This document shows, piece by piece, positions 8,098 to 15,914 of a stretch of DNA of 20,047 nucleotides. Made by a program: the position numbers and the translations under genes. Within the stretch, counting starts at the first letter, position 1; every line of letters starts with the position of its first letter. Origin of the DNA: JAZQLP01 sp045542755 (GTDB lineage: Bacteria > Bacillota > Clostridia > Oscillospirales > UBA644). The stretch lies in NCBI GenBank assembly GCA_045542755.1, contig JAZQLP010000010.1, positions 1 through 20,047 of the forward strand, given 5' to 3'. The notes beneath the pieces are model-generated. The model searched no databases and was not told where the DNA came from. It saw nothing but the letters and a program-made list of their open reading frames with translations.

Positions 8098-9078
8098 TCA
8101 AAGCTTTTTCAGCTCTTGGCGGAGAATCTCCGCCCTCTTTTTATCTCTTTCGTTGCCGTTAAGGTCTTCGCCTCCGAAAAGCATAATGTTATAGGGCTGA
8201 ACCTTAAGGAAAAGTTCGTCAAGGGTCTTGGTGTCAAGACCGTTAAGGCCCTGCTCTGCGCCCCAACGAAGGTCGGAAAAGAGCTTGATAAATTCTGCCG
8301 AGGACATAAGGGTGGAATATCTTAAAACCCCTTCAGCTCTGGCGATTCTGTCCTTGAGTTGATCCTTTTTAAGAAGTTCTTGACTTATCTCATTTTCGCT
8401 CTGAATTATTTTTTCTGCGGCCTGGATAAGGCGTTCAATGGTGTCTGCCTCGCTGATGCCCATGGTTATCTGATTTGATAGCTGATAGAGGGCGCCGTTA
8501 GGGGCAGAGCCTTCTCCGTACATTCCTCTCACGGTAAGGCCTATCTTTGAAGAAGCGTTTATAAAACGTTCAATATATCCGCTTTCAGTAAGGGCGGGAA
8601 GATGAAGCATAACCGAGGCTCTCAAGCCCGTTCCTAAATTTGTGGGGCAGGAAGTGAGGTAGCCCAGCTCTTCGGAAAAAGCATAGGGCATAATGCCGTC
8701 AAACCAGTCGTCTATCTCGCTGGCCTTTTCCCAGAGCTCCTTTATTCCGTCAGTATCGGAGAAAAGCTGAAGACGAAGGTGGTCTTCTTCCCCTATCATA
8801 GCGGATATTTTCTTATCATCGCTTAAAAGAAGGGCTTTGCCCTGCCTGTTGTTTGCGAATTCAAGGCTTATAAGGTGCTCCTCGACCATAGATCCCGCCT
8901 GAACGGGGGTCACCTTGGACATGTCTATATAATTGAGGTTGTAGCGGTTATCGTCCTTGACCTTTTGGTGTATTTTATCGGTAAGATACTCCTTGTTCTT
9001 GGCCTTCATTTTGGGTGAGAAAGGCAGGTCTTTGAAGTTTCTTGCCAGTCTTATACGTGAAGAAATAACGTTTTTCAT
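8098..9078 (-). CDS. mcsB: Protein-arginine kinase McsB
   Basis: A 326-aa kinase of the phosphagen (guanido) kinase fold that phosphorylates arginine side chains, marking proteins for ClpCP and inactivating CtsR. Visible landmarks are SSRIRLAR (6-13, nucleotide phosphate binding), GEEDHLR (96-102), CPTNLGTGLR (144-153, containing the active-site Cys) and RGMYGEGS (184-191). The C-terminal RDKKRA (311-316) matches the RDxxRA motif of the allosteric phospho-arginine pocket. At 326 aa it is slightly shorter than Bacillus McsB (about 350-360), with all motifs present. It lies 21 nt downstream of mcsA, with GGAAGG before ATG. Confidence 0.96.
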   Translation of the reverse strand: MKNVISSRIRLARNFKDLPFSPKMKAKNKEYLTDKIHQKVKDDNRYNLNYIDMSKVTPVQAGSMVEEHLISLEFANNRQGKALLLSDDKKISAMIGEEDHLRLQLFSDTDGIKELWEKASEIDDWFDGIMPYAFSEELGYLTSCPTNLGTGLRASVMLHLPALTESGYIERFINASSKIGLTVRGMYGEGSAPNGALYQLSNQITMGISEADTIERLIQAAEKIIQSENEISQELLKKDQLKDRIARAEGVLRYSTLMSSAEFIKLFSDLRWGAEQGLNGLDTKTLDELFLKVQPYNIMLFGGEDLNGNERDKKRAEILRQELKKL

Positions 9079-9099
9079 ATCTGTGACCTTCCTTCCTTT

Positions 9100-9621
9100 T
9101 TAGTCGCCATTTCTGGCTTCAAGCTCTTTTATTTTGTCGCGAAGGACTACGGCTTTCTCGAAGTTTTCGCTATTTACGGCCTCGGCCAGCTCTTTACGGA
9201 GAGATTCGATGTCCGAAGTCTTTTTCTTGCCACCTGCGGAGGCAGGAGTTTTACCAAGATGCTTTTTGCTTCCGTGGAGCTTGTTAAGAAATGTATTAAG
9301 CCTGTTTTTAAAGGTGGAATAGCAGTTTTCGCACCCTGCTTTTCCGGTTCTGAAAAATTCTTCTTCGGTCATATTGCAGCGGGAGCAGGTGAGCCTTTCA
9401 ACCTTTTTTGTGCCTCCCGAGAGAGATTTTGACTGATAGTAGGGGGAGAAGAATTCGTTTAATAGGTCACCAAATCCAAAGTCCATATTTGAAGTTACGG
9501 TCTGATTAACGCCTAATTTGGAGGCGCATTCGGAGCAAAGGAATATTTCGCTAGTCTTACCGTTTACAGTTTGTTTAAAGTAGGTGTTTGCTACGTTTTT
9601 TTTGCAGTTTTCACAAAGCAT
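9100..9621 (-). CDS. mcsA: McsA, zinc-binding activator of McsB
   Basis: A 173-aa protein with four CxxC pairs: Cys3/Cys6, Cys29/Cys32, Cys79/Cys82 and Cys97/Cys100. These are the two zinc-binding units of McsA. A UVR domain lies at about 138-170 (SLRKELAEAV... ending KIKELE). McsA activates McsB and helps regulate CtsR and ClpC. The middle (about 40-75) and a Lys/Gly-rich linker (115-135) are low in conservation. GGAGG precedes ATG by 8 nt. Second gene of the ctsR operon. Confidence 0.95.
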   Translation of the reverse strand: MLCENCKKNVANTYFKQTVNGKTSEIFLCSECASKLGVNQTVTSNMDFGFGDLLNEFFSPYYQSKSLSGGTKKVERLTCSRCNMTEEEFFRTGKAGCENCYSTFKNRLNTFLNKLHGSKKHLGKTPASAGGKKKTSDIESLRKELAEAVNSENFEKAVVLRDKIKELEARNGD

Positions 9622-9677
9622 TGTTTAATCCTCCGTGTACGTATTTATAATTTTATGTGTTTTGGTTATGTTCTTAT

Positions 9678-10136
9678 TCATTTTGATGCGGAAATTGCCA
9701 GAAGCATATTTTTCAGCAGCGAGGCACGAAGTTCATCTCTGTATTCTCTTGGTACCGTAATATAGGATTTGTCTGAAAGAGCCGCAGACATAAGTCGGGC
9801 ATCGTGGGGCTGTATGATACGGTTAGCCAGAAGGTTTTCAAGGATAATTCTCGTTTCAGTCTGGGTCAGAGAACTTGGTATTCCGTTGATTACATGCATA
9901 AGGGGAGAGGGCGCTGTAGAATAAACCCTGCGGATCTTTATGTATCCGCCACCGCCTCTGCGGCTTTCGGTTATAAAGCCCAGCTCGGGGGTAAAGCGTG
10001 AAGAGATAACGTAGTTTATCTGGCTGGGTACCACGTTAAACTGCTGTGCAAGCTCGTTTCTTTTTATTTCGGTTTCACCCTCGCTGTTTTCAAGCAGGCT
10101 CATAATAAAAGCGGTAATTATATCGCTGGAACGCAT
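9678..10136 (-). CDS. ctsR: Heat-shock transcriptional repressor CtsR
   Basis: A 152-aa repressor, normal family length. The N-terminal winged helix-turn-helix (about 24-46) is followed by the glycine-rich wing SRRGGGGYI (58-66), whose Arg/Gly tetrad acts as heat sensor and McsB target in relatives. The C-terminal part (about 85-150) is the dimerisation domain. It represses its own operon and other clp genes through direct heptad repeats, and two such sites flank its promoter here. First gene of the ctsR-mcsA-mcsB-clpC operon. AGAGGA lies 7 nt before ATG. Confidence 0.96.
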   Translation of the reverse strand: MRSSDIITAFIMSLLENSEGETEIKRNELAQQFNVVPSQINYVISSRFTPELGFITESRRGGGGYIKIRRVYSTAPSPLMHVINGIPSSLTQTETRIILENLLANRIIQPHDARLMSAALSDKSYITVPREYRDELRASLLKNMLLAISASK

Positions 10137-10157
10137 ATCTGTGTCCTCTTTTCTGTC

Positions 10158-10174
10158 TTTGACTTTCTTTGACC
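10158..10174 (-). promoter_or_regulatory. CtsR operator, downstream box
   Basis: Minus strand reads GGTCAAA-GAA-AGTCAAA, an exact match to the CtsR consensus (A/G)GTCAAA-NAN-(A/G)GTCAAA. It lies about 8-24 nt after the predicted transcription start, inside the ctsR leader. Confidence 0.93.
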
Positions 10175-10188
10175 TTTGTCATGGCTAT

Positions 10189-10217
10189 ATTATACACCCG
10201 AGGAAAAAGTTTTGCAA
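10189..10217 (-). promoter_or_regulatory. Sigma-A promoter of the ctsR operon
   Basis: On the minus strand, -35 TTGCAA (10217-10212), a 17-nt spacer, and a perfect -10 TATAAT (10194-10189). It lies between the two CtsR boxes, 52 nt or more upstream of the ctsR start. Confidence 0.9.
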
Positions 10218-10228
10218 AGCTGATTAAA

Positions 10229-10245
10229 GGTCAAAAAAGGTCAAA
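10229..10245 (+). promoter_or_regulatory. CtsR operator, upstream box
   Basis: Plus strand reads GGTCAAA-AAA-GGTCAAA, an exact consensus match in the opposite orientation to the downstream box. It lies 11 nt upstream of the -35 element of the ctsR promoter. Confidence 0.92.
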
Positions 10246-10391
10246 AATGCTTTTTGTGTTCTGAAAACCCTGTGCTTTCTTTTATTTTCTCAATATTTTA
10301 AAGTTTTTCGCGATTTTACGTTTCTGTGTGTTTTATGGCGTGTGACTATAAAAGTATGGGTATATGTAAAGAGGTTTATACGAAGAAAAAT

Positions 10392-10425
10392 AAAAAGGGC
10401 AGTCCGTTTTCGGACTGCCCTTTTT
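10392..10425. terminator. Intrinsic terminator of the PAP2 gene (bidirectional)
   Basis: A 15-bp perfect stem (AAAAAGGGCAGTCCG / CGGACTGCCCTTTTT) with a TTTT loop. The stem A-run gives a U-run for the minus-strand PAP2 transcript, whose stop codon is at 10436-10438. It insulates that gene from the ctsR control region. Confidence 0.92.
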
Positions 10426-10435
10426 TTGTATGGGG

Positions 10436-11011
10436 TTATTTAAAAATTACGTTGTACAACTTAGTCTTGCCAAAAATCTTTTCAAACAAGGCGAATATCA
10501 GTATGCCGATAAAGGCATAAACCGTTCCGAGAAGTGCGCCCGCAATAATATCGCTGGGGTAGTGTACCTGCAGGTAGGCACGGGAGAAGGCTATGAGTAT
10601 TGCTAAGGGGTAAGCCCAGAAGGCTGCCTTTTTGTTTGCGTGAGCAAGAATGCAGGCGCCTGCAAAGGAGCTGGCTGTATGTCCCGAGGGGAAGGAGAAG
10701 CTTGAGGGAGCATGTATTATCATCTGCTCAAGTATGGAGGGGTCGTTTACAAAGGGGCGGGGTCTTGCAATAACGGGCTTGAGGATGATGTTGTTGATAA
10801 ACAGCATTACCAAAAGGGCAAGTGCCATCTTTACACCATGCTTTCTGTACTTGGGAAGGAGCAGCATTATAATGCCAAATATGATCCAGATGATGCCTTC
10901 TTCTCCAAGATAGGTGAAGAAAATCATTATATAGTTGAGTATCGAATTGCAGACGTTTCCTCTTAAAAAAGCAAGGATAGCTTCATCTGCCGATTGAATA
11001 AATTCAAGCAT
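10436..11011 (-). CDS. PAP2 family membrane phosphatase
   Basis: A 191-aa integral membrane protein with about five to six hydrophobic helices. The three-part phosphatase signature is complete: KPVIARPRP (78-86, KxxxxxxRP), PSGH (108-111) and SRAYLQVHYPSD (143-154, SRxxxxxHxxxD), with the catalytic His pair at 111 and 150. Relatives dephosphorylate lipid pyrophosphates such as undecaprenyl pyrophosphate or phosphatidylglycerol phosphate; sequence alone does not choose between these. It is monocistronic, with its own promoter and terminator. AAGAGGT lies 8 nt before ATG. Confidence 0.9.
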   Translation of the reverse strand: MLEFIQSADEAILAFLRGNVCNSILNYIMIFFTYLGEEGIIWIIFGIIMLLLPKYRKHGVKMALALLVMLFINNIILKPVIARPRPFVNDPSILEQMIIHAPSSFSFPSGHTASSFAGACILAHANKKAAFWAYPLAILIAFSRAYLQVHYPSDIIAGALLGTVYAFIGILIFALFEKIFGKTKLYNVIFK

Positions 11012-11044
11012 TTGGGGTACCTCTTTTCGACTTTTTTCAACATT

Positions 11045-11073
11045 AATATACCACAGCGAAGGCAGCTTGTCAA
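11045..11073 (-). promoter_or_regulatory. Sigma-A promoter of the PAP2 gene
   Basis: Minus strand -35 TTGACA (11073-11068, perfect), 17-nt spacer, -10 TATATT (11050-11045). The predicted start lies about 25-30 nt before the gene. Confidence 0.82.
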
Positions 11074-11145
11074 TATGAAAATGAGTAAAAAGGAGGTCAG
11101 ATTTAAACTAATTGTTAAAAAACAAAATAATATTGGGTTTTGGTA

Positions 11146-11175
11146 TTGCTTTTTACGGTGGTTATGTGTTATAAT
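11146..11175 (+). promoter_or_regulatory. Promoter of the transketolase operon
   Basis: -35 TTGCTT (11146-11151), 18-nt spacer, perfect -10 TATAAT (11170-11175). It is divergent from the PAP2 promoter about 73 nt away. GAGGTG at 11195-11200 serves the first gene. Confidence 0.7.
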
Positions 11176-11210
11176 AAAATGAATTATTTTGTTTGAGGTG
11201 AATTAATAAA

Positions 11211-12014
11211 ATGGAAACCAAAGAATTCGCTAAAAATATGCGAAAGCTTATACTTGAAGGTATTTACAATGCCAAGAGCGGTCATCCCGGCGGATCCCTT
11301 TCCTGTACCGATATTGTTGCCGTTCTTTTTAATGAAGAAATGCGTATAGATCCCAAGAACCCCAAGGACCCCAACAGAGACAGATTCGTTATGTCCAAGG
11401 GTCACGCTTCCTGTACCCTCTATTCTGCCCTCGCTCTTAAGGGCTATTTCCCCACGGAGGACGTTAAGACCTTCAGAAAGATAGACAGTATTCTTGAAGG
11501 CCATCCCGATATGAAGTATATCCCCGGCGTAGATATGTCCACTGGTTCTCTCGGTCAGGGTATTTCTGCCGCTTGCGGTATGGCTCTTAACGCTAAGCGC
11601 AAGGGTCTTGATTACCGTGTATATGCCGTTCTCGGCGATGGTGAGTGCGAAGAAGGTCAGGTTTGGGAGGCAATGATGTTTGCCGCTCACTATAAGCTTG
11701 ACAACTTCTGCTTCTTCCTTGATTTTAACGGTCTTCAGATAGACGGCGATATTACCAAGGTTATGTCCCCCCTTCCTTTTGACCAGAAGCTCAAGGCTTT
11801 CGGTATGAACCTTATTGAGATTGACGGTCACGATTACGACCAGATCCGTTCTGCTCTTGCTCAGGCAAAGGCTACTAAGGGGATGCCCACTGCAATTCTT
11901 GCCCACACTGTAAAGGGTAAGGGCGTTTCCTTTATGGAAAACGTTGCTTCCTGGCATGGTACCGCACCCAACGCAGAACAGTTTGAAGAAGCTATTAAGG
12001 AGTTGAACGCATAA
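11211..12014 (+). CDS. Transketolase, N-terminal (thiamine pyrophosphate-binding) subunit
   Basis: A 267-aa half-transketolase. It carries KSGHPGG (22-28), SKGHAS (62-67) and the diphosphate/metal-binding stretch GDGECEEGQ (142-150) followed by DFNG (171-174). With the C-terminal subunit it transfers two-carbon ketol units between pentose, triose and hexose phosphates. Split transketolases are common in Clostridia and many anaerobes, where they supply pentoses from glycolytic intermediates. The downstream gene overlaps by one base, implying translational coupling and equal subunit amounts. Full length for this subunit. Confidence 0.95.
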   Translation: METKEFAKNMRKLILEGIYNAKSGHPGGSLSCTDIVAVLFNEEMRIDPKNPKDPNRDRFVMSKGHASCTLYSALALKGYFPTEDVKTFRKIDSILEGHPDMKYIPGVDMSTGSLGQGISAACGMALNAKRKGLDYRVYAVLGDGECEEGQVWEAMMFAAHYKLDNFCFFLDFNGLQIDGDITKVMSPLPFDQKLKAFGMNLIEIDGHDYDQIRSALAQAKATKGMPTAILAHTVKGKGVSFMENVASWHGTAPNAEQFEEAIKELNA

Positions 12015-12952
12015 TGGAAAAGATCGCATTGAGAGACGCTTACGGCGCCGAATTGGTTGAACTCGGCAAAAAGTACGAGAATATATTCGTTCTTGACGCT
12101 GACCTTACCAAGTCCACAAAGACTGCAGATTTCGCAAAGGCATTCCCCGAAAAGTTTGCCAACTGCGGTATTGCAGAAGGTAATATGATGTCCACCGCTG
12201 CGGGTCTTGCATCCTGCGGAAATATAGTGTTCGCCTCCTCCTTTGCCATGTTTGCCGCAGGCAGAGCTTACGAGCAGGTAAGAAACGCTATTGCATATCC
12301 CAAGGCAAACGTTAAGGTTGTTGCTACTCACGCAGGTATTACCGTTGGTGAGGATGGTGCTACCCATCAGTGTCTTGAAGATATGGCTCTTATGAGAGCT
12401 ATCCCCGGAATGGTTGTTATCTCCCCCTCTGATTCTTGGCAGACCAAGGCTGCTTTGAGATTTGCTTGCGAATATCAGGGCCCCGTATATATCAGACTTG
12501 GCAGACTTGCCGTTCCCGTAATATACGATGAAAACTACGTATTCACCCCCGGCTGTTACAATAAGATAGCCGACGGTACCGATATTACCCTTATGTATAC
12601 CGGTCCCTTCTATGAGGCAGCTCTTAAGGCAAAGGAAATTCTTGCCGAGAAGGGCATAAGCCTTAAGATTTTGGACGTTCCTTCTATCAAGCCCTTTGCT
12701 GATGAAGCTGTTGCCGAGGCTGTAAAGGATACCAAAGCTATAATTACCATTGAGGACCACAATACTATTGCGGGCTTCGGTAGTGCAGTTTGCGAAAGTC
12801 TCTGCAATATCGGTGCGTCCTGCAAGGTTGTAAGAATGGGTGCTTGTGATACCTTCGGTAAGTCCGGCACTCCTCTCGAACTTATGGCTAAGTACGGCAT
12901 GGACGGCGAGACCATCGCTGCCAAGGCCGAAGAGCTTATGAAGAGCCTTTAA
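12014..12952 (+). CDS. Transketolase, C-terminal (pyrimidine-binding) subunit
   Basis: A 312-aa partner of the preceding gene. Glu55 in CGIAEGN (51-57) is the conserved glutamate that activates the thiamine ring. The THAGITVGEDGATHQ region (105-119) follows, then the C-terminal transketolase domain (about 185-305). Its ATG shares one base with the TAA of the N-subunit gene. No Shine-Dalgarno site stands close to this ATG, which fits coupling by re-initiation. A related reading, 1-deoxyxylulose-5-phosphate synthase, is unlikely because that enzyme is a single longer chain. Confidence 0.94.
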   Translation: MEKIALRDAYGAELVELGKKYENIFVLDADLTKSTKTADFAKAFPEKFANCGIAEGNMMSTAAGLASCGNIVFASSFAMFAAGRAYEQVRNAIAYPKANVKVVATHAGITVGEDGATHQCLEDMALMRAIPGMVVISPSDSWQTKAALRFACEYQGPVYIRLGRLAVPVIYDENYVFTPGCYNKIADGTDITLMYTGPFYEAALKAKEILAEKGISLKILDVPSIKPFADEAVAEAVKDTKAIITIEDHNTIAGFGSAVCESLCNIGASCKVVRMGACDTFGKSGTPLELMAKYGMDGETIAAKAEELMKSL

Positions 12953-12965
12953 TATGTGATTTTAT

Positions 12966-13004
12966 CCCGAAAAGTTCCGACGAGGTCGGAACTTTCTCGG
13001 GTTT
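12966..13004 (+). terminator. Probable intrinsic terminator after transketolase genes
   Basis: A long stem (CCCGA-AAAGTTCCGAC / GTCGGAACTTT-C-TCGGG) with a GAG loop and one bulged C, 14 nt after the stop. Only TTT follows, so termination may be partial. Confidence 0.65.
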
Positions 13005-13122
13005 GGAACAAACTGAAAATTTTATCGTCTAAAAGACATGGTTCAGAAATCATGGAGGCCAACGTGAAAGACAATTCCTGTCTTAAAAACGTTGTGCGCT
13101 CTTCACGCTCAAGTTCAAAGAT

Positions 13123-13150
13123 TTGCCGAGCAGATCTCTGAATTTATTTA
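13123..13150 (+). promoter_or_regulatory. Possible weak promoter before the sortase genes
   Basis: TTGCCG (13123-13128) and TATTTA (13145-13150) are 16 nt apart. Both differ from consensus. It is the best candidate I see between the transketolase terminator and the first sortase gene. Confidence 0.3.
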
Positions 13151-13153
13151 TGC

Positions 13154-13179
13154 GTCGCCGTGAACGGCGACAAGGAGGT
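13154..13179 (+). promoter_or_regulatory. Hairpin flush against the ribosome binding site of the Ig-sortase gene
   Basis: A 7-bp perfect stem GTCGCCG / CGGCGAC with a TGAA loop (13154-13171) abuts the AAGGAGGT site (13172-13179), which lies 6 nt before ATG 13186. This ribosome binding site fixes the start at 13186 rather than at the upstream open codons from 13123. The stem leaves the site free and could stack next to the ribosome or protect the 5' end. Confidence 0.6.
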
Positions 13180-13185
13180 TTATAC

Positions 13186-14730
13186 ATGCAAACACATACC
13201 AAATTCAATAAGGGAGTAAGCCTGATACTTCTCATTATTATGGCCCTCTCCTTGTTTGTTGCCTGCGATAAGGATCCCGTGGATGATAACACCCCTCCCG
13301 CAGTAGATCCCACCGTTGTTACCGGCGTAGGTGTTAACCCCAAGGCCGAAGCAATTCTCGTGGAGGGTGGACATATACAGTTAACTGCAATCGTTCTTCC
13401 CGTTACGGCCACGAATAAAAATGTTACCTGGACTTCCAGTAATCCTTCTGTGGCTACTGTTGATGCCAACGGATGCGTTACTGCTATAGGAAACGGCGTT
13501 GCAACCATTACCGTTACTACCGAAGAGGGTAGATTTACGGCAACCAGCACCATTACAGTAGCTTTCCCCGTGTCTGACCCCATTCTTGCGGCTCAGGTAA
13601 AAATAGAAGGCGCAGAGGACACTCTTTACGTTGGAGATAAGGTAGCTCTCAAGGCTACTGTATTCCCTCCCCAGACTACCGATACTTCCATTACCTGGAG
13701 TACTTCCGATGAAACTGTTGCTACCGTTGACGAGTGGGGAACTGTAACCGCTCTTAAGAAGGGCGAGGTTACAATTACCGCAACTGCAGTTGGTGGAGCA
13801 AACGCCAGTGTTACCATTAACGTTAAGAAGCAGTCTTCAACTTCCGGCTCCGGTAATAGTGGCAATAGCGGTAACGGTGGTGGTAATTCCACAACCGGCA
13901 CTAACGGCCTTTCCTTTGGTCAGAAGCCCAATTATCCCGCAGCTTCTCTTGACAGTAAAGGCTTCCTTACTCTTGCGGTTCCCGATATTCTTCAGAAATA
14001 TCATAATTATAACAAGGACGTCGTTGCCTGGATATATGTTCCCGGCACTAACATCAATATCCCCGTTGCACATAGAGCTTCTGATAAGAAAAACGAATAT
14101 TATCTGTCCAAAGGCCTTGACGGTAAGTCAAAGGTCAGCGGTTCTTGCTTCCTTGATTTCAGAAACTCTTTCGTCTCTTCTCAGGGACAGCTCCTTGACC
14201 ATAATAACGTTTTCTACGGTCATGCCAAGGAAGACGATATTTTCGACCAGCTTGAAAACGTTACCCGTACCGACGAATGGTTTAACAAGGAATCCAACAG
14301 ATATATTTATGTAAACACCTTGACTCATAGGTATGTTTTCAAGATTTTTGCCACATACTATATGGACACCAGTGCTATTGTTAACGGCAAGAAGAATTCT
14401 GTTATTCAGGACGTTAACTTCAGAATGTCCTCTGATCAGATAATTGCTCTTTCCTCTAGCGATCCTGCAGGCTTCCTTGCCGAAAGCAGCAAGGTTAACG
14501 GCTTTAAGGATACCTCTGCATTCCTTGAGTTCTGTAACTCCTGGAAGAGTCGTGTTATGACCAATTATTCCGAAGACGGTGTTAATTACGCTTATCTTAA
14601 GAACAGAGACTTCGGTGTTACCGTTGATCCTGATGACGTAATTATTACTCTTTACACCTGTGCTGACCACAAGGATATAAACAAGTACATCGTTCAGGCA
14701 ACTCTTGAAAAGGTTGAACCTATCAAGTAA
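13186..14730 (+). CDS. Predicted lipoprotein with two BIG2 Ig-like domains and a class-B-like sortase domain
   Basis: A 514-aa exported protein. A hydrophobic signal (10-26) ends LFVAC, a plausible but imperfect lipobox (Phe at -3), with Cys27 as lipid site. Two BIG2 bacterial Ig-like domains follow (about 45-126 and 134-214); each has the SNPSVATVD- or SDETVATVD-type motif and a VTIT-like strand. A Ser/Gly/Asn-rich linker (216-240) leads to a sortase domain (about 265-510). In the sortase, YGH places the catalytic His at 346 and TLYTC the catalytic Cys at 492. The position of the usual catalytic Arg, eight residues after Cys, is Lys500; the neighbouring sortase has Arg there. The spacer between His and Cys is 146 residues, against 103 in the neighbour. 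The protein could be an active variant with altered chemistry or an impaired paralogue. It lies 45 nt upstream of the second sortase. Confidence 0.85.
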   Translation: MQTHTKFNKGVSLILLIIMALSLFVACDKDPVDDNTPPAVDPTVVTGVGVNPKAEAILVEGGHIQLTAIVLPVTATNKNVTWTSSNPSVATVDANGCVTAIGNGVATITVTTEEGRFTATSTITVAFPVSDPILAAQVKIEGAEDTLYVGDKVALKATVFPPQTTDTSITWSTSDETVATVDEWGTVTALKKGEVTITATAVGGANASVTINVKKQSSTSGSGNSGNSGNGGGNSTTGTNGLSFGQKPNYPAASLDSKGFLTLAVPDILQKYHNYNKDVVAWIYVPGTNINIPVAHRASDKKNEYYLSKGLDGKSKVSGSCFLDFRNSFVSSQGQLLDHNNVFYGHAKEDDIFDQLENVTRTDEWFNKESNRYIYVNTLTHRYVFKIFATYYMDTSAIVNGKKNSVIQDVNFRMSSDQIIALSSSDPAGFLAESSKVNGFKDTSAFLEFCNSWKSRVMTNYSEDGVNYAYLKNRDFGVTVDPDDVIITLYTCADHKDINKYIVQATLEKVEPIK

Positions 14731-14775
14731 TTTTGCTTTTTACAACTGAAAGATTTTTAAGAAAGGATGACCTTT

Positions 14776-15780
14776 ATGCCGGACACAAAGGGTAGTATAC
14801 CCGAAGAGCAGACCGTCGAGGCTGTAACGCCTCCCAGAGTCAAGGAAAAGAAACGCAGGCATGGGGTCATCTCTGTTTTTATCCTTATCATCTGTGCTTC
14901 TGTGTTTATTTTTTCTGCGTACAACATCGTCAAGGAGCAACTCGAAAATGCGGCTACGGACAAGGCTGCAGGCGAATTTCAGGATGCCCGTCTTGAATAT
15001 AACGAGGATATTGTGCAGAGCCCCCATTTGTCAGACGGGGGAGAGGATGACGAGGGGGATTCTTCCTCCGAGAATATCCCTTCGGATAAAAAAGAAGAAC
15101 AGCCTCGATCTTTTAGGATAGTTTTCGATAATGTAGGAGAACAGATTGAGTTTTTACAAGCTCCTCTTGACAGTGTTAAAGAGCGTAATCCGGACACTGT
15201 TGGCTGGTTTAATTTCCCTGATTCTACGGGAAAGGTTGCTGGGTTGCCCATAGACCTCCCCATTGTTTATAGCGGAGACAACGAGTACTATCTGAGCCAC
15301 AATTTTGACGGCGAGGAAAATATGAACGGTTGGGTGTTCGTTGATTACAGAAACGATACCGAACACCTTTCCTCCAATTACAACATTATACTGTATGGCC
15401 ATGCCCGAAGTGACAATATGTTTGGCGGGCTGAAGTATTTGGACGTTAAAAAGAGTTGGTACAACGATAGCTTGAACCACTATATATACATCAAAACAGC
15501 CAATGAGGATACCGTGTGGCAGGTGTTTGCATGGTACGAAACAAGTGTAGCGGCTGAGACTTCCTCGAGGTATAATTATATCAGGACGGTCTTTTCCGAC
15601 CCCACGGTTTTTGTTGATTTCTGCAACTCTTTGCAGAATAAAAATGAAATAGACGCTTTTGAAAAATTTGAATTTGCCCCAAATGACAGAATCCTTACCT
15701 TGTCAACCTGTAAGTCTTATGACAAGGATGTTCGTGTGGTTGTTCATGCAAAGCTTGTAAAGCTTGGCGTGTGGGAGTAG
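14776..15780 (+). CDS. Class-B-like sortase
   Basis: A 334-aa type II membrane protein. It has a basic N-terminus (KEKKRRHG), one membrane helix (about 31-49), an acidic low-complexity linker (about 86-108) and a sortase domain (about 120-332). The catalytic triad is complete: His209 in YGHAR, Cys312 in TLSTC and Arg320 in VRVVVHAKL. Sortases cut a C-terminal sorting signal and join the protein to the cell wall or to another protein. ATG 14776 is chosen because AAAGGA (14762-14767) lies 8 nt before it; ATG 14767 in the same frame would have the site directly adjoining. It probably shares a transcript with the Ig-sortase gene. No LPxTG- or NPxTG-type substrate is seen in the window. Confidence 0.9.
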   Translation: MPDTKGSIPEEQTVEAVTPPRVKEKKRRHGVISVFILIICASVFIFSAYNIVKEQLENAATDKAAGEFQDARLEYNEDIVQSPHLSDGGEDDEGDSSSENIPSDKKEEQPRSFRIVFDNVGEQIEFLQAPLDSVKERNPDTVGWFNFPDSTGKVAGLPIDLPIVYSGDNEYYLSHNFDGEENMNGWVFVDYRNDTEHLSSNYNIILYGHARSDNMFGGLKYLDVKKSWYNDSLNHYIYIKTANEDTVWQVFAWYETSVAAETSSRYNYIRTVFSDPTVFVDFCNSLQNKNEIDAFEKFEFAPNDRILTLSTCKSYDKDVRVVVHAKLVKLGVWE

Positions 15781-15843
15781 GTTTAGTTTCAAAAATGTCA
15801 AAAAAGATGTATATATTGCCAAAAAATCTCTTGCCTGTGATAG

Positions 15844-15861
15844 AAAAACAGGTCTGTTTTT
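15844..15861 (+). terminator. Possible weak terminator after the sortase genes
   Basis: AAAAACAG / CTGTTTTT with GT between, 63 nt after the stop. The stem is AT-rich and the loop effectively GGTC, so this is a weak candidate. Confidence 0.35.
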
Positions 15862-15914
15862 CCGGGATTTGCGGTGGTTTTGCAAAATGATTGTAAAGTA
15901 TTTTTGAAAGATAA

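Noticed and set aside
10326..10520. 64-codon plus-strand frame near the PAP2 terminator
   Set aside because: It crosses the terminator hairpin and the 3' end of the PAP2 gene on the opposite strand.
12956..13141. 61-codon frame after transketolase
   Set aside because: It overlaps the terminator stem, and the Ser/Arg-rich translation resembles nothing recognisable.
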